64,000 nt of DNA from an uncultured Oscillospiraceae bacterium (GCA_958366985.1 CATXDC010000004.1:62001-126000); one strand, 5' to 3'. Counted from the first letter of the stretch, positions 32,048 to 41,600 are shown. Numbers and translations are program-made. The notes: a model not told the origin generated them from the sequence alone.

Positions 32048-33571
32048 TTAATTTGACTTTTTCTCTTCTCTGCGTTTTACGAGCTCTTTCAAAATGCGCT
32101 CATGCTCTTTGTCGCTGAGAGCATATTTGAGTGTGGGAATAGCAGAGAGAAGCATTCCGATACCAATTGGTATTGAAATAAGGAAGAACATAGCAGCAGC
32201 ATATTCTCCGCCGTTATATGTAATGAAGCTTTCGCCCTGAGTAAGACGCTCGTTCATGACCTCGATATTTGTACCGGAGAACTGTACTGCGCCGTAAACA
32301 ACGGACTGAATGAGAATTGCAATACCGCCAGAAAGCTTAGTGATAAAGCTCTGGCCTGAGAAGAAAACGCCGTCGGGTCTGAGACCGCTGTTATATTCCT
32401 CATAGTCAACGCAGTCGGCAATCATGACGGACTGAAGTACGTTGATAGCTCCCATTGATGCACTTGCAAGGAGGAAGGAAAGTCCTGTGACAAGAGCCCA
32501 TCCGATAGGTGTTACGTCGCCGCCGGAAAGCTTATAAATGATGAAAAGTGCAAAGAACGGAATAGCACCGCCGATTGAGAAGAAGTTATAAAGCTTTTTG
32601 TTTTCAAACTTCTTAATGAGCAAGGGAGTTATAGCCATTGCTACAAACTGACCTGCAAAAATGCCAACTGCAATTATGACAATGTTTATTGCCATTGTCC
32701 AGTTGATTTTGCCGTCAGCCATAATATTCATGATGTTGCCGTTTGCATAGTAATATGTAACAAATGACATTGCAACAAGCATGAGAATCTGAATGGGGCT
32801 TCTCAAAATGCCGGATACAAGAATCTGACGGAAAGGCTTGCACTGCCACATGAGCTTGAAGCTCTCTTTAATTGAGCGATGCTCTTCTGAGGGCTCAACT
32901 CTCTCTTTAGTTCCGAGTCCTGCAAACTCAAAGAGGATTGTGGAACCGACAGTAAAGATAATAACGACTATAATAAAGCCGTACTGATTTGCCTTTGAAA
33001 CATCCATACCGGAATTGATGAATGAGCTGCTGAGTATCTGAGCAGCCTGTACAACGAGAACGCCCAATCCGCCGATACCTGCAAAAATTCTTGCAAGACC
33101 TAAAATCTTGGAACGATCGTTTTCGTCTTCAGTCATAAGGGAAGTAAGACCCCAAAGAGGAATATCACAAACAGTGAAAAGCATTCCCCAAAGGATGTAG
33201 GAAACAGCTGCCCATGCAATAATGAGGATTTTTCCTGTTTCCGATGCCTGAGAATAGTTGCCGTTTACAAAAGTAAGAATTGTGATTGCGCCGATAAGCA
33301 CGGGAGCAAAGATAAGATAGGGTCTGCATTTACCCCATTTACTTTTTGTTCTGTCAACAATAACGCCCATCATGGGATCGTTGATTGCGTCCCATACTCT
33401 TGCAATTGCAACAATCCAGCCGATTGCAACTACGGGAAGATAGATAACATACTGTAGGTAATAACCTACAAGACCGGTAGTAACAACATTATAAATGATG
33501 TTCTGTCCCAGCATACCCGCAAGATAAGCATTGCGCTCTTTTGGGGTATAGGTTCTTGCTGTTTTCTGCAT
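32048..33571 (-). CDS. GPH-family sugar:cation symporter (MFS)
   Basis: 507 aa with 12 predicted transmembrane helices. The GPH signature is visible: GYYLQYVIYLP, DAINDPMMGVIVDRTKSKWG with KCRPYLIF after helix 2, and VDYEEYNSGLRPDG before the later helices. Members import glucuronides, pentosides, melibiose or xylosides with Na+ or H+. It stands alone between its own promoter and terminator. Because the window holds xylose and GH3 genes a few kilobases away, a beta-xyloside or xylo-oligosaccharide substrate is plausible but unproven. Confidence 0.88.
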   Translation of the reverse strand: MQKTARTYTPKERNAYLAGMLGQNIIYNVVTTGLVGYYLQYVIYLPVVAIGWIVAIARVWDAINDPMMGVIVDRTKSKWGKCRPYLIFAPVLIGAITILTFVNGNYSQASETGKILIIAWAAVSYILWGMLFTVCDIPLWGLTSLMTEDENDRSKILGLARIFAGIGGLGVLVVQAAQILSSSFINSGMDVSKANQYGFIIVVIIFTVGSTILFEFAGLGTKERVEPSEEHRSIKESFKLMWQCKPFRQILVSGILRSPIQILMLVAMSFVTYYYANGNIMNIMADGKINWTMAINIVIIAVGIFAGQFVAMAITPLLIKKFENKKLYNFFSIGGAIPFFALFIIYKLSGGDVTPIGWALVTGLSFLLASASMGAINVLQSVMIADCVDYEEYNSGLRPDGVFFSGQSFITKLSGGIAILIQSVVYGAVQFSGTNIEVMNERLTQGESFITYNGGEYAAAMFFLISIPIGIGMLLSAIPTLKYALSDKEHERILKELVKRREEKKSN

Positions 33572-33598
33572 TTTTAATGCCTCCTTTATATAGCTTTA

Positions 33599-33627
33599 AT
33601 TATATTAAAACGGAAAAATAAAGTCAA
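33599..33627 (-). promoter_or_regulatory. Promoter of the GPH symporter gene
   Basis: TTGACT (33627-33622) and TATAAT (33604-33599), 17 bp apart, about 28 bp before the ATG. No clear operator palindrome was seen. Confidence 0.8.
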
Positions 33628-33718
33628 CAAAATACAGCTCAAAAGTGCAAAAATTTCGACAAAATTAACAAATAGGTGTTCATATTTTGATATTCTCTAC
33701 AAAAATATGAATTAAATG

Positions 33719-34045
33719 TTAAAACACAAAACGTATAAGTATCATATAAAGAGCAGTTGAAACACCGATACTCAGAAGAGTATTCCCTTTTTTCCAGTGA
33801 AGCAAAGCTGCCGCCGCTACGCAGATTATTTCGGGAAGTCCATATGGATATTTTAAAAAGGACACTCCTGAAAAACAGCTTACAACCAAAAGCCCCACAG
33901 CTGCAAAGGGAAGAATTTTTCCGAGATAAACTACAAAATCCGGAACCTTTTTACCTTTGGGAAAAATTATAAAAGGCAGAAATCGGGTTATAACCGTTGC
34001 CGCAGTTAAAGCCGCAACTATAAAAAATATTTCTTTATCAGTCAT
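33719..34045 (-). CDS. azlD: AzlD-family branched-chain amino acid transport subunit
   Basis: 108 aa with about four transmembrane helices (FIVAALTAATVITRFLPFII, VVYLGKILPFAAVGLLVVSC). It is the small subunit of the AzlCD exporter for valine, leucine and related amino acids or analogues. The start overlaps azlC by 8 bp. No Lrp-type regulator gene is adjacent. Confidence 0.9.
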   Translation of the reverse strand: MTDKEIFFIVAALTAATVITRFLPFIIFPKGKKVPDFVVYLGKILPFAAVGLLVVSCFSGVSFLKYPYGLPEIICVAAAALLHWKKGNTLLSIGVSTALYMILIRFVF

Positions 34046-34760
34046 TATCTTTTTTCGCCTCCGATTTCGTTTTTTTGCCTTTTACAAAGTAAAGTACAAT
34101 ACAAACAGCTACAATAGCCGCCATGGAGAGAGGTATAAAAATCTCCGAACCGAAAATCAAAAGACATACAGCAGTTGCCAAAACGCCGAGAACCGCCCCT
34201 GTATGCTCCTTGGTACTTTTCCACTGATCGACAAAAATAACGGTAAACAAAGCTGTAAGGGCAAAATCTATTCCGGTTGTGTCAAATGGAATAAATTCAC
34301 CTAAAAATGCACCGGCAGCGGTTCCTGCAATCCAGTAAAAATGGTTGGCAAGGGTAATTAAAAAATAGACCCGTGATGCACTCTGATTTTCCGGAACTTC
34401 CAGAGAACAGACCACCGAAAAGGTTTCATCGGTAAGCCCTGCAATAAGATATGGCTTTTCTTTGCCCGATTTGGAGTATTTATCGAGCATTGAAATTCCG
34501 TAAAAAATATGTCTTGCGTTTACCATAAGTCCCATTAAAAAAGCGGTAAAGGGTGAAGCTGCCGCAGTAAGGAGATTTACCCCCACATACTGAAGACTTC
34601 CCGCATAAACAAAAACGCTCATGACGATTGCCCACCAGGGTGAAAAACCAGACACACTCATAAGTACGCCGTAAGCGGCGCCTAAAAACAGATATCCTGT
34701 CATAACGGGAACTGTCTTATAAAATACAAACTTTAAAAGCTCTTTTTTCTCCTTTTTCAT
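34038..34760 (-). CDS. azlC: AzlC-family branched-chain amino acid exporter subunit
   Basis: 240 aa with about eight transmembrane helices. GYLFLGAAYGVLMSVSGFSPWWA at the N-terminus, SLQYVGVNLLTAAASP, MGLMVNARHIFYGISML and the ANHFYWIAGTAAGAFLGEF segment are typical. Together with AzlD it exports branched-chain amino acids. It follows the 241-aa gene by 24 bp and may be co-transcribed with it. Confidence 0.92.
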   Translation of the reverse strand: MKKEKKELLKFVFYKTVPVMTGYLFLGAAYGVLMSVSGFSPWWAIVMSVFVYAGSLQYVGVNLLTAAASPFTAFLMGLMVNARHIFYGISMLDKYSKSGKEKPYLIAGLTDETFSVVCSLEVPENQSASRVYFLITLANHFYWIAGTAAGAFLGEFIPFDTTGIDFALTALFTVIFVDQWKSTKEHTGAVLGVLATAVCLLIFGSEIFIPLSMAAIVAVCIVLYFVKGKKTKSEAKKDND

Positions 34761-34784
34761 TTTCTTCCCCTTTTCAAAAATTAA

Positions 34785-35510
34785 TCAAATACCGAAATGC
34801 TCATTTATAACTTTATTAAGACTGTAACCGAGAATTTTTTCTGATACCTCTTTCCACTTACAGGGAGAAGCGTCAGCATATTCCCTTTTCAGATAATTTT
34901 CGACAATTTTTTCCTTTGTATGTCCCTTTTCCAAAGTAAGAGGATAATCTTTAAGACTATCAAGACATAAAGAGGCAAGTTCATCATTTTTAAAACTGCC
35001 CTTTACTCCCTTACGGACTGTATTTACAACGGGAACAGTATCTTTTTCTTTAGTGCACAAAACTCCCCTTTGCTCAATAACATAGGCTTCCCCTAAATTT
35101 TCTTTTAAATATCTTAAAAGTGAAACCTGAGTGCAGAATTCTTTTTTCTCCCCTGCCCCTTCCTTTGACACAAGAGAATTTTTAATAAGGAAAGACAGAC
35201 AATAATCTTTTCTTCTCGAAAGACAGATGTCAATTCCGCCGTATCCCATTTTATGTACATACAGTTTACCAAAACGGTCGGACTGTCCCAAACGGCATTT
35301 TTCGCTTTTAAAGCCATGGGTATTGGTATCCTCAAATTTTCCCGGGCAATAAAAATATGCCTCCACCAAAAGCGGCTCGATTATGAAATCTCCGACTTTT
35401 ACTGCATATCCTGTCAGCAAAAGTTTATTTACAGACTGCAAAATTTTAATCTGCTTTTCTCTGTCGGTTTCTTTTTCAAGGTTTTTAATTGCAGTTTCAA
35501 GATTTTCCAT
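34785..35510 (-). CDS. Uncharacterised 241-aa protein with alkyladenine-glycosylase-like signature
   Basis: I do not recognise a named function. No membrane segment or signal peptide is visible. The centre reads like an order of motifs seen in alkyladenine DNA glycosylases and a related family of short uncharacterised proteins: EPLLVEAYFY (about 44-53), DTNTHGFK (about 59-66), LYVHKMGYGGIDICLS (about 82-97) and FLIKNSLV. The N-terminus (about 1-35) is helical and charged. ATG after GAGG. It precedes azlCD on the same strand with a short gap. The resemblance is by eye only. Confidence 0.55.
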   Translation of the reverse strand: MENLETAIKNLEKETDREKQIKILQSVNKLLLTGYAVKVGDFIIEPLLVEAYFYCPGKFEDTNTHGFKSEKCRLGQSDRFGKLYVHKMGYGGIDICLSRRKDYCLSFLIKNSLVSKEGAGEKKEFCTQVSLLRYLKENLGEAYVIEQRGVLCTKEKDTVPVVNTVRKGVKGSFKNDELASLCLDSLKDYPLTLEKGHTKEKIVENYLKREYADASPCKWKEVSEKILGYSLNKVINEHFGI

Positions 35511-35577
35511 TTGATTTTCCTCTTACATCAAAACTTTTGCAATACCGATTTACATATTTTATCATAAAAAATCACAA

Positions 35578-35642
35578 AGAGAAACAGACTGCCGCATTCT
35601 GAATCCATACCCATTGGAATTTAAATGCAGCAGTCTGTTTAA
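35578..35642 (-). terminator. Hairpin ending the xylA-xylB-GH3 operon
   Basis: AAACAGACTGC(T/C)GCATTT arms at 35642-35624 and 35599-35582 form a long stem with one bulged position and a loop of about 25 nt. On the minus strand a T-rich stretch (TCTCTTTGTGATTTTTT) follows. It starts 20 bp after the GH3 stop codon. Confidence 0.75.
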
Positions 35643-35662
35643 ATTTCAGTTTTTGATTTTAA

Positions 35663-37735
35663 TTACAGTTTTAAAACACTTGTAAGCTCATGGGCTTTTT
35701 CGCTGTCCTCACCCACAAAAATATTGTATTCGTTTTCGTAATACCAATCCCTATTTTCTTCACTGTAAAAACGCAGGTCTTCTTTTTCCACCTGTACCGT
35801 TACATCGGCAGTTTCTCCAGAACGTAAGAAAACCTTTTTAAAGCCTTTGAGCTGCTTTAATGGGTGATCTCCCGCTTTTGCTCCGGCATAAACCTGTATA
35901 ACAGTTTTTCCGTCTTTGTCGCCGCTGTTCGTTACCTTTACAGTTACATCGATAAATTTATCGTTTTGCTCAAGCTTTAAATCCGAATACTCGAATGTGG
36001 TATAAGAAAGTCCGAATCCAAAGGGGAAAGCAGCCTTTTTGTTTTTCTTATCGAGAAGAGTATAGCCGTGATAATATCCATATGTAATATCGTCACGCTT
36101 ATCTCCCGGGAAAAGGAAGTCAGGATAATCCTTCTCATCTTTAGCCATTGTAAATGGCAGATGTCCGGAGGGATTTACCTTACCTGTAAGAATATCGGCA
36201 AGAGCGTTTCCGCCCTCCATACCGCTGTAAAAGCTTTCAAGTATGGCGTTTGCCTCATCCTTCCACTCTTCGATTATATATGCGCTGCCTCCGATTATAT
36301 TGACAACAGTTTTCTTTGCCATAGCAGAAACTTTATGTATAAGCTCCACTTCATCAGCGGGTATTCTGAGAGAATATCTGTCGCCGCCGAACATCATTTT
36401 TGCAGCGGTATCTTTATGGGAAAGATTAATGAGATTCTCTCCCTCCTGACGGAAATCACTGCCAACGCAGACAACAGCCACATCGCATTTTGCAATATCC
36501 GCTCTGTGTTTTTCTATATTTCTGCCGGTGAAGCACACTACATTTTCCTCACCAAGAGCATTTTTAAGTCCCTCATAGGGCGTTACGGTATAGGGGCTCG
36601 AAACACTGCTGCTGCCATGGTCGCCTACATTCTTCTTGTTTGCATATCTGCCGATTACGACAATTTTCGCTTTATTTTTAAGGGGAAGTATGCCGTCGTT
36701 TTTAAGAAGCACCATGCTTTCTCTTGCGGACTCATGGGCAAGATATGTATGCTCGTTGCAGGCGATAATTGTTTTCGGATATTTCTTCATTGCAGGAGTT
36801 ACAGTAATAAGTCCCGCCAAAATATGCTCTACTGCATCATCTATATGTTTTTCATCTATGATGCCCTTTTTGAGAGCATTTTTAAGGCAAGCATATTTAT
36901 TGGTAGAGGGCATTTCAATATCAAGGCCTGATTTTAAAGATTTCGGTCCGTCATAAACGCCCAAAAGGAAATCAGAAATCGTAAAACCTTTAAAGTTCCA
37001 CTGCTTACGGAGCACATCAGTTAAAAGATATTTACTCTCGCAGCAGTGCTCTCCACGTACCTTATTATAAGCTCCCATTACCGACATTGCACCGGCTTCG
37101 ATGCACTTTCTGAAATGGTAAAGGTAAATTTCCTGCATAGTTTTTTCATCTGCTGAAACATCCACCGAAAACCTCAGATTTTCAATGCTGTTGCAGGCAA
37201 AATGCTTTATACAGGCAATAACGCCCTTTTCCTGTACGGCTTTTGTAAGAGCAATACCCATTCTCGCCTGAAGATACTGGTCTTCTCCGTAGCTTTCCTG
37301 AGCTCTGCCCCACCGTGGATTTCTAAGCAGATTTATACATACTCCGCCGAAATAGTTTCCTCCGCCGGCAATTATCTCTTCAGCAATTGCCTGACCGATT
37401 TTATATTCCAGTTCATCGTTGAAGCTTGCCGCTCTTGCCATTGATACGGGAAAACAGGTGCTGTTTCCCATTACCACACCTCTGGGACCGTCGGAAAATG
37501 CGACGGCGGGAACTCCCAGTCTTTTAACTGGACGTGTGTTATAGGGCAGATAATTATATTTTTGTCCTTTTGTCAGCAGTCCGTATGCACTCACCAGAAG
37601 AAAAGTGCGGCTGCCTGAAAGCATACCGATTTTTTCATTTAAAGTCATTTCCCCTCTGAGCTTAGCACAGACATCGGAAAGAACATCATCGCAGGGATTC
37701 GCCTTGTAGAGCTCAACGGCTTTTTTGAAATTCAT
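35663..37735 (-). CDS. Glycoside hydrolase family 3 (beta-glucosidase/beta-xylosidase type)
   Basis: 690 aa. The N-terminal TIM barrel (about 25-320) includes FSDGPRGVVMG, RNPRWGRAQESYGEDQYLQ, the IKHFACNS motif and the likely nucleophile aspartate in FTISDFLLGVYD. The alpha/beta sandwich covers about 340-560 (ESMVLLKNDGILPL, NIIGGSAYIIEEW) and a fibronectin III-like domain is at the C-terminus (FGFGLSYTTFEYSDL, TVQVEKEDLRFYS). No signal peptide, so it acts in the cytosol on imported oligosaccharides. It lies 23 bp after xylB, which argues for xylo-oligosaccharide cleavage. Confidence 0.9.
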   Translation of the reverse strand: MNFKKAVELYKANPCDDVLSDVCAKLRGEMTLNEKIGMLSGSRTFLLVSAYGLLTKGQKYNYLPYNTRPVKRLGVPAVAFSDGPRGVVMGNSTCFPVSMARAASFNDELEYKIGQAIAEEIIAGGGNYFGGVCINLLRNPRWGRAQESYGEDQYLQARMGIALTKAVQEKGVIACIKHFACNSIENLRFSVDVSADEKTMQEIYLYHFRKCIEAGAMSVMGAYNKVRGEHCCESKYLLTDVLRKQWNFKGFTISDFLLGVYDGPKSLKSGLDIEMPSTNKYACLKNALKKGIIDEKHIDDAVEHILAGLITVTPAMKKYPKTIIACNEHTYLAHESARESMVLLKNDGILPLKNKAKIVVIGRYANKKNVGDHGSSSVSSPYTVTPYEGLKNALGEENVVCFTGRNIEKHRADIAKCDVAVVCVGSDFRQEGENLINLSHKDTAAKMMFGGDRYSLRIPADEVELIHKVSAMAKKTVVNIIGGSAYIIEEWKDEANAILESFYSGMEGGNALADILTGKVNPSGHLPFTMAKDEKDYPDFLFPGDKRDDITYGYYHGYTLLDKKNKKAAFPFGFGLSYTTFEYSDLKLEQNDKFIDVTVKVTNSGDKDGKTVIQVYAGAKAGDHPLKQLKGFKKVFLRSGETADVTVQVEKEDLRFYSEENRDWYYENEYNIFVGEDSEKAHELTSVLKL

Positions 37736-37758
37736 AGAATTATTCCCCTTTCAGTTCA

Positions 37759-39207
37759 TTACATATTCAGCTGAAAATCGGTTATCCTCAAAAACTTTTC
37801 ATATTTTTCGTTATACCTTGCAGCAAGCTCTTTGTCGGGATAAATAACCTTTTCATCCCTGTAAAGCTTTTCAGCAAGGCTTTCATAGTCATCTTCCGGC
37901 ATAACGCTTTTTGCTCCTAAAAGTGCTCCTCCCAATGCGGCACAGTCACCTGTTACCGGAACATGAAGCTCCACTTCCAAAGCAGAAGCTATTATTTTAA
38001 GCCAAAGACTGTTTTTAGCTCCGCCGCCGGTTATCCTTGATGAATTTACGGTAATACCATGGCTGCGGATAATTTCAAGGTTCTGTTTAAGGGCAAAGGC
38101 AACGCCTTCCAAAACAGCAAGGGTCATATCTTCTCTTTTAGTATTAACGCTCATTCCGAAAAATACCGCTCTCATTGACGGATTATTATAGGGTGAACGC
38201 TCACCGGAAAGATAGGGCAGAAAATAAATTTCGTTTTCACCCGGCTTTACATTTTCCGGCAGGGAAAAATCATCGGATTTCATTATATCCTTAATCCACC
38301 AGTTCATGCAGGATGCCGCAGAAAGCATACACGCCATCTGATGATATGAACCGGAAGCCGAACAGAAAGAATGTATGGCGTTCTTTGTATCACAGGAAAA
38401 TTTATCGCTTACTACAAAAATCGTTCCTGAAGTGCCAAGGGAAATATTGCAGTCACCGTCACTTACTACTCCCGCTCCCACAGCTGCTGCGGCGTTATCT
38501 CCTGCTCCGGCGGCAACGGTTACGTCGGCGGGAAGTCCCAGCTCTTTCGCCACCTCCTCCGATATACGGCTCACTGCCTCATAGCTCTCCCTGACTTCGG
38601 GAAGCATATCCTCGGAAACGGAAAGTATACTGAGCATCTCCTCAGACCACTTTCTGTTTTCAACATCAAAATAGAGCGTTCCGGAAGCGTCGGAAACATC
38701 TGTAAAGTACTTACCCGTAAGAGTAAATAAGATATAATCTTTCGGAAGCAGGATCTTATTTATACGGGCAAAATTCTCCGGCTCGTTTTCCTTGACCCAC
38801 AAAACTTTAGGTGCGGTAAAACCTGCAAAGGCGATGTTTCCGCAAAGCTTTAAAAGCTTTTCCTTACCGATAACATTATTTAAATACTCGGTTTCCTTTT
38901 CGCTTCTTCCGTCGTTCCAGAGAATCGCAGGTCTTATTACATTGTTATCCTTATCGAGAAGTACAAGTCCGTGCATCTGACCGGAAAAGCTTATGGATTT
39001 TACAAGGGATTTATCAATATCCTCTGTAAGTTCTTTTATAGCTTCAAAGGTCTTTTCACGCCAATGGAGAGGATTCTGCTCACTCCATCCCTCTTTCGGA
39101 ATACTTACGGGATAGTCAAATGAAACCGTTTTTTCAATGCCGTTTTCAGATAAAAGCAATGTTTTAACCGAAGATGTGCCTAAATCCACACCGATATAGT
39201 AAGGCAT
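37759..39207 (-). CDS. xylB: Xylulokinase
   Basis: 482 aa FGGY-family kinase that makes xylulose 5-phosphate. Visible are IGVDLGTSSVKTLLL (phosphate-1), SFSGQMHGLVLLD (substrate loop with the catalytic region), PAILWNDGRSEKET, AAGAGDNAAAAVGAGVV, LGTSGTIFVVSD and ITGGGAKNSLWLKI (adenosine motif). The ATG at 39207 sits 7 nt after AAGGAG; an ATG two codons upstream is too close to it. It lies directly after xylA. Its product feeds the transketolase pair encoded elsewhere in the window. Confidence 0.95.
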   Translation of the reverse strand: MPYYIGVDLGTSSVKTLLLSENGIEKTVSFDYPVSIPKEGWSEQNPLHWREKTFEAIKELTEDIDKSLVKSISFSGQMHGLVLLDKDNNVIRPAILWNDGRSEKETEYLNNVIGKEKLLKLCGNIAFAGFTAPKVLWVKENEPENFARINKILLPKDYILFTLTGKYFTDVSDASGTLYFDVENRKWSEEMLSILSVSEDMLPEVRESYEAVSRISEEVAKELGLPADVTVAAGAGDNAAAAVGAGVVSDGDCNISLGTSGTIFVVSDKFSCDTKNAIHSFCSASGSYHQMACMLSAASCMNWWIKDIMKSDDFSLPENVKPGENEIYFLPYLSGERSPYNNPSMRAVFFGMSVNTKREDMTLAVLEGVAFALKQNLEIIRSHGITVNSSRITGGGAKNSLWLKIIASALEVELHVPVTGDCAALGGALLGAKSVMPEDDYESLAEKLYRDEKVIYPDKELAARYNEKYEKFLRITDFQLNM

Positions 39208-39218
39208 ATTCATTCTCC

Positions 39219-40541
39219 TTATCCGAACAGAATATTGTTCATAACTGCCTCAAGGTACTCCTGACTGCCTGACTTGGGCTCAGGACATTTTCCGAGACTG
39301 CATGCATGAGCGGAAAGCTCTTCTAGAGAAGTGCTGCCCTCTCTTATCTTTTTGCCTATTCCGCAGTTGAAGCTCGCATATTTTTCTGAAATAAACTTAT
39401 CAATTGTACCGTCCTCAATAATCTCAGCTGCCTTTATAAGGCCGAGAGCAAAGGTATCCATACCGAGAATAAATCCGTGTACCATATCTTCCCTTGTATT
39501 GCTGGGACGACGGTTTTTAGCGTCAAAGTTGAATCCGCCGTTTTTCATACCGCCTGCTTTAAGCACCTCGTACATTGCAAGAGTTGTATCATAGACATTA
39601 AAGGGGAATTCGTCTGTATCCCAGCCAAGAAGCATATCGCCCTGGTTAGCGTCAATTGAACCGAGCATTCCGTTCATGGCACTTATTCTAAGCTCATGCT
39701 GGAAGGTGTGTCCTGCAAGGGTTGCATGGTTTGCCTCGATGTTCATTTTGAAATCTTTATCGAGTCCGTACTCCTTTAAAAATCCGATTGCTGTTGCAGC
39801 ATCGAAATCGTACTGATGCTTCATGGGCTCTTTGGGCTTGGGCTCAATGTAGAAATCGCCTGTAAAGCCGTTCTTTCTGCCGTACTCAACTGCCATACGC
39901 ATAAGTGCTGCGATGTTTTCCTGCTCAAACTTTACGTCGGTATTGAGAAGAGTTTCATAACCCTCTCTGCCTCCCCAGAATACATAACCCTTACCACCGA
40001 ATTTGATTGTAAGATCAAGGGCTTTTTTAATCTGAGCAGCCGCAAAGGAATAAACATCTGCGCTGGAAGTGCTTCCTGCACCGTTCATATAACGGGGATT
40101 TGAAAACATATTGGCTGTACCCCAAAGGCACTTGATACCTGTTTTCTGCATCTTTTCGAGAATGTAATCGGAAATCTCATCAAGTCTTTTGTTGGTTTCG
40201 TTGATATCCTCTGCCTCGGGAACAAGGTCAACGTCATGGAAGCAGAAATACTCAATGCCCAGCTTCTCCATAAACTCAAAGCCTGCATCAACCTTTGCCT
40301 TTGCATGAGCCATTGTTCCGACTTCTGCGCCGAAAGACTTATCTGCTGTGGCAGCGCCGAACATATCAGTTCCGCCTGCGCAGAGATTATGCCACCAAGC
40401 CATTGCAAAGGGCAGATGCTCCTTCATTTTTTTGCCCATTATTACTCTTTCAGGGTCGTAAAACTTAAAAGAAAAAGGATTTTTACTGTTTTTACCCTCA
40501 AATTTTACCTTATCAATGAAATCAAAATACAAAATAATCAT
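39219..40541 (-). CDS. xylA: Xylose isomerase
   Basis: About 440 aa. It converts xylose to xylulose with two divalent metals. Active-site and metal motifs are FCFHDVDLVPEA, VFWGGREGYETLLNTD, FYIEPKPKEPMKHQYDFD, MNIEANHATLAGHTFQHEL and LLGWDTDEFP. The start is uncertain: GGAAGG lies one base before the ATG at 40541 and 10 nt before an in-frame TTG at 40532; the TTG may be the real start. The divergent AraC-type regulator gene begins about 135 bp away, so this region is probably the control point of the operon. A weak minus-strand promoter (TTGAAA, TGTATA) is possible. Confidence 0.96.
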   Translation of the reverse strand: MIILYFDFIDKVKFEGKNSKNPFSFKFYDPERVIMGKKMKEHLPFAMAWWHNLCAGGTDMFGAATADKSFGAEVGTMAHAKAKVDAGFEFMEKLGIEYFCFHDVDLVPEAEDINETNKRLDEISDYILEKMQKTGIKCLWGTANMFSNPRYMNGAGSTSSADVYSFAAAQIKKALDLTIKFGGKGYVFWGGREGYETLLNTDVKFEQENIAALMRMAVEYGRKNGFTGDFYIEPKPKEPMKHQYDFDAATAIGFLKEYGLDKDFKMNIEANHATLAGHTFQHELRISAMNGMLGSIDANQGDMLLGWDTDEFPFNVYDTTLAMYEVLKAGGMKNGGFNFDAKNRRPSNTREDMVHGFILGMDTFALGLIKAAEIIEDGTIDKFISEKYASFNCGIGKKIREGSTSLEELSAHACSLGKCPEPKSGSQEYLEAVMNNILFG

Positions 40542-40628
40542 TCCTTCCGTGATATTTTTATACAAATTTATTGTATTACCTTTTCAACGTAAATCCAATG
40601 ACTGGTTTGCTTTAAAAAGACGACAATC

Positions 40629-40657
40629 TTGCGATTTATCCATTAATAAGATATAAT
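40629..40657 (+). promoter_or_regulatory. Promoter of the AraC-type regulator gene
   Basis: TTGCGA (40629-40634) and TATAAT (40652-40657), 17 bp apart, 18 bp before the ATG, so the leader is very short. Confidence 0.65.
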
Positions 40658-40675
40658 TTATTCAGGTGATGCGAA

Positions 40676-41584
40676 ATGGAAAAGGAATATGAAATTATTG
40701 AGCATAACAAAATAAAGCACATAAAGGTGCTGATAAACAAAATCACATATAGAGCTTATCACCTGCACAGCGACATGGAGCTTATATACACAGTTAAAGG
40801 AAGCGGAACCGTTAAGACAAAAAAGAATGAATACGCTTTATATCCCGGCAGCTTTACTCTTATTAACTCACGGGAAACACATGAGATAGATGCAGGAGGA
40901 AAAACAGTAACTGTTATAGTTTTGCAGATTTCCTCTCATTTTCTTAATACATATTATCCGCAGCTGAGAGAAACCGATTTTGAAGATAACTGCCTTGACC
41001 ATATATCCGATGTCTGTTTTCCCTATATTTTGGAGCTCTCCAAGGCTTATTTTTCTGAAAAGCCTGCCTATGAGCTTACCTGCGTTTCATGCGGAGCAAA
41101 GCTTCTTTCCATAATTTTGCAAAACTCAAAATGGAAAACAAGCAGCGGCTCCGAATACAACTGGAACAAGCAGTTTCAGCAGAGAACCGGCAGGATTTTA
41201 AGCTATGTTGAAGAAAATTATCAGATGAACGTTAAGCTCTCTGACATTGCGGAAAATGAAGATCTTTCTGTTACATATCTTTCTCATCTTTTTACCGACA
41301 CAATAGGCGTAAGCTTTCAGGAATACCTTGCGGATTTGCGGTTTGAGCACGCTGTCCGGCTTTTGCCTGACGAAAATTTATCGGTTTCCGAAATAGCAGC
41401 TCAAAGCGGTTTTTCGGAGCTAAAATACATGAATGCCGTTTTTATTAAAAAGCGTGGCATGAAGCCGAAAGACTTAAGAAAACTGCTGGCGGAGAAAATC
41501 GGACAGGCTAATGCTTCACCCCAATACACACCTGAATATGTTTTTTCACCAAAGGAAAGCGCAGAGTTTCTTAAAAGTATTTGA
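40676..41584 (+). CDS. AraC-family transcriptional regulator
   Basis: 302 aa. The N-terminal cupin-type sensor domain (about 15-140, YRAYHLHSDMELIYTVKGSG, YALYPGSFTLINSRETHEID) is typical of sugar-responsive AraC proteins. The C-terminal double helix-turn-helix covers about 170-275 (LSDIAENEDLSVTYLSHLF and SEIAAQSGFSELKYMNAVF, ending with KRGMKPKDLRK). It is divergent from xylA-xylB-GH3 and upstream of a six-hairpin glycosidase, so it probably activates one or both units in response to xylose or a xyloside. The ATG has AGGTGAT upstream. Confidence 0.9.
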   Translation: MEKEYEIIEHNKIKHIKVLINKITYRAYHLHSDMELIYTVKGSGTVKTKKNEYALYPGSFTLINSRETHEIDAGGKTVTVIVLQISSHFLNTYYPQLRETDFEDNCLDHISDVCFPYILELSKAYFSEKPAYELTCVSCGAKLLSIILQNSKWKTSSGSEYNWNKQFQQRTGRILSYVEENYQMNVKLSDIAENEDLSVTYLSHLFTDTIGVSFQEYLADLRFEHAVRLLPDENLSVSEIAAQSGFSELKYMNAVFIKKRGMKPKDLRKLLAEKIGQANASPQYTPEYVFSPKESAEFLKSI

Positions 41585-41600
41585 AAGTAAGAACAGCGCA

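Noticed and set aside
36068..36931. 287-codon plus-strand open frame
   Set aside because: Lies entirely antisense to the GH3 gene, has no ribosome binding site and encodes a Cys/Ile/His-rich nonsense-like sequence; the minus-strand protein is clearly real.
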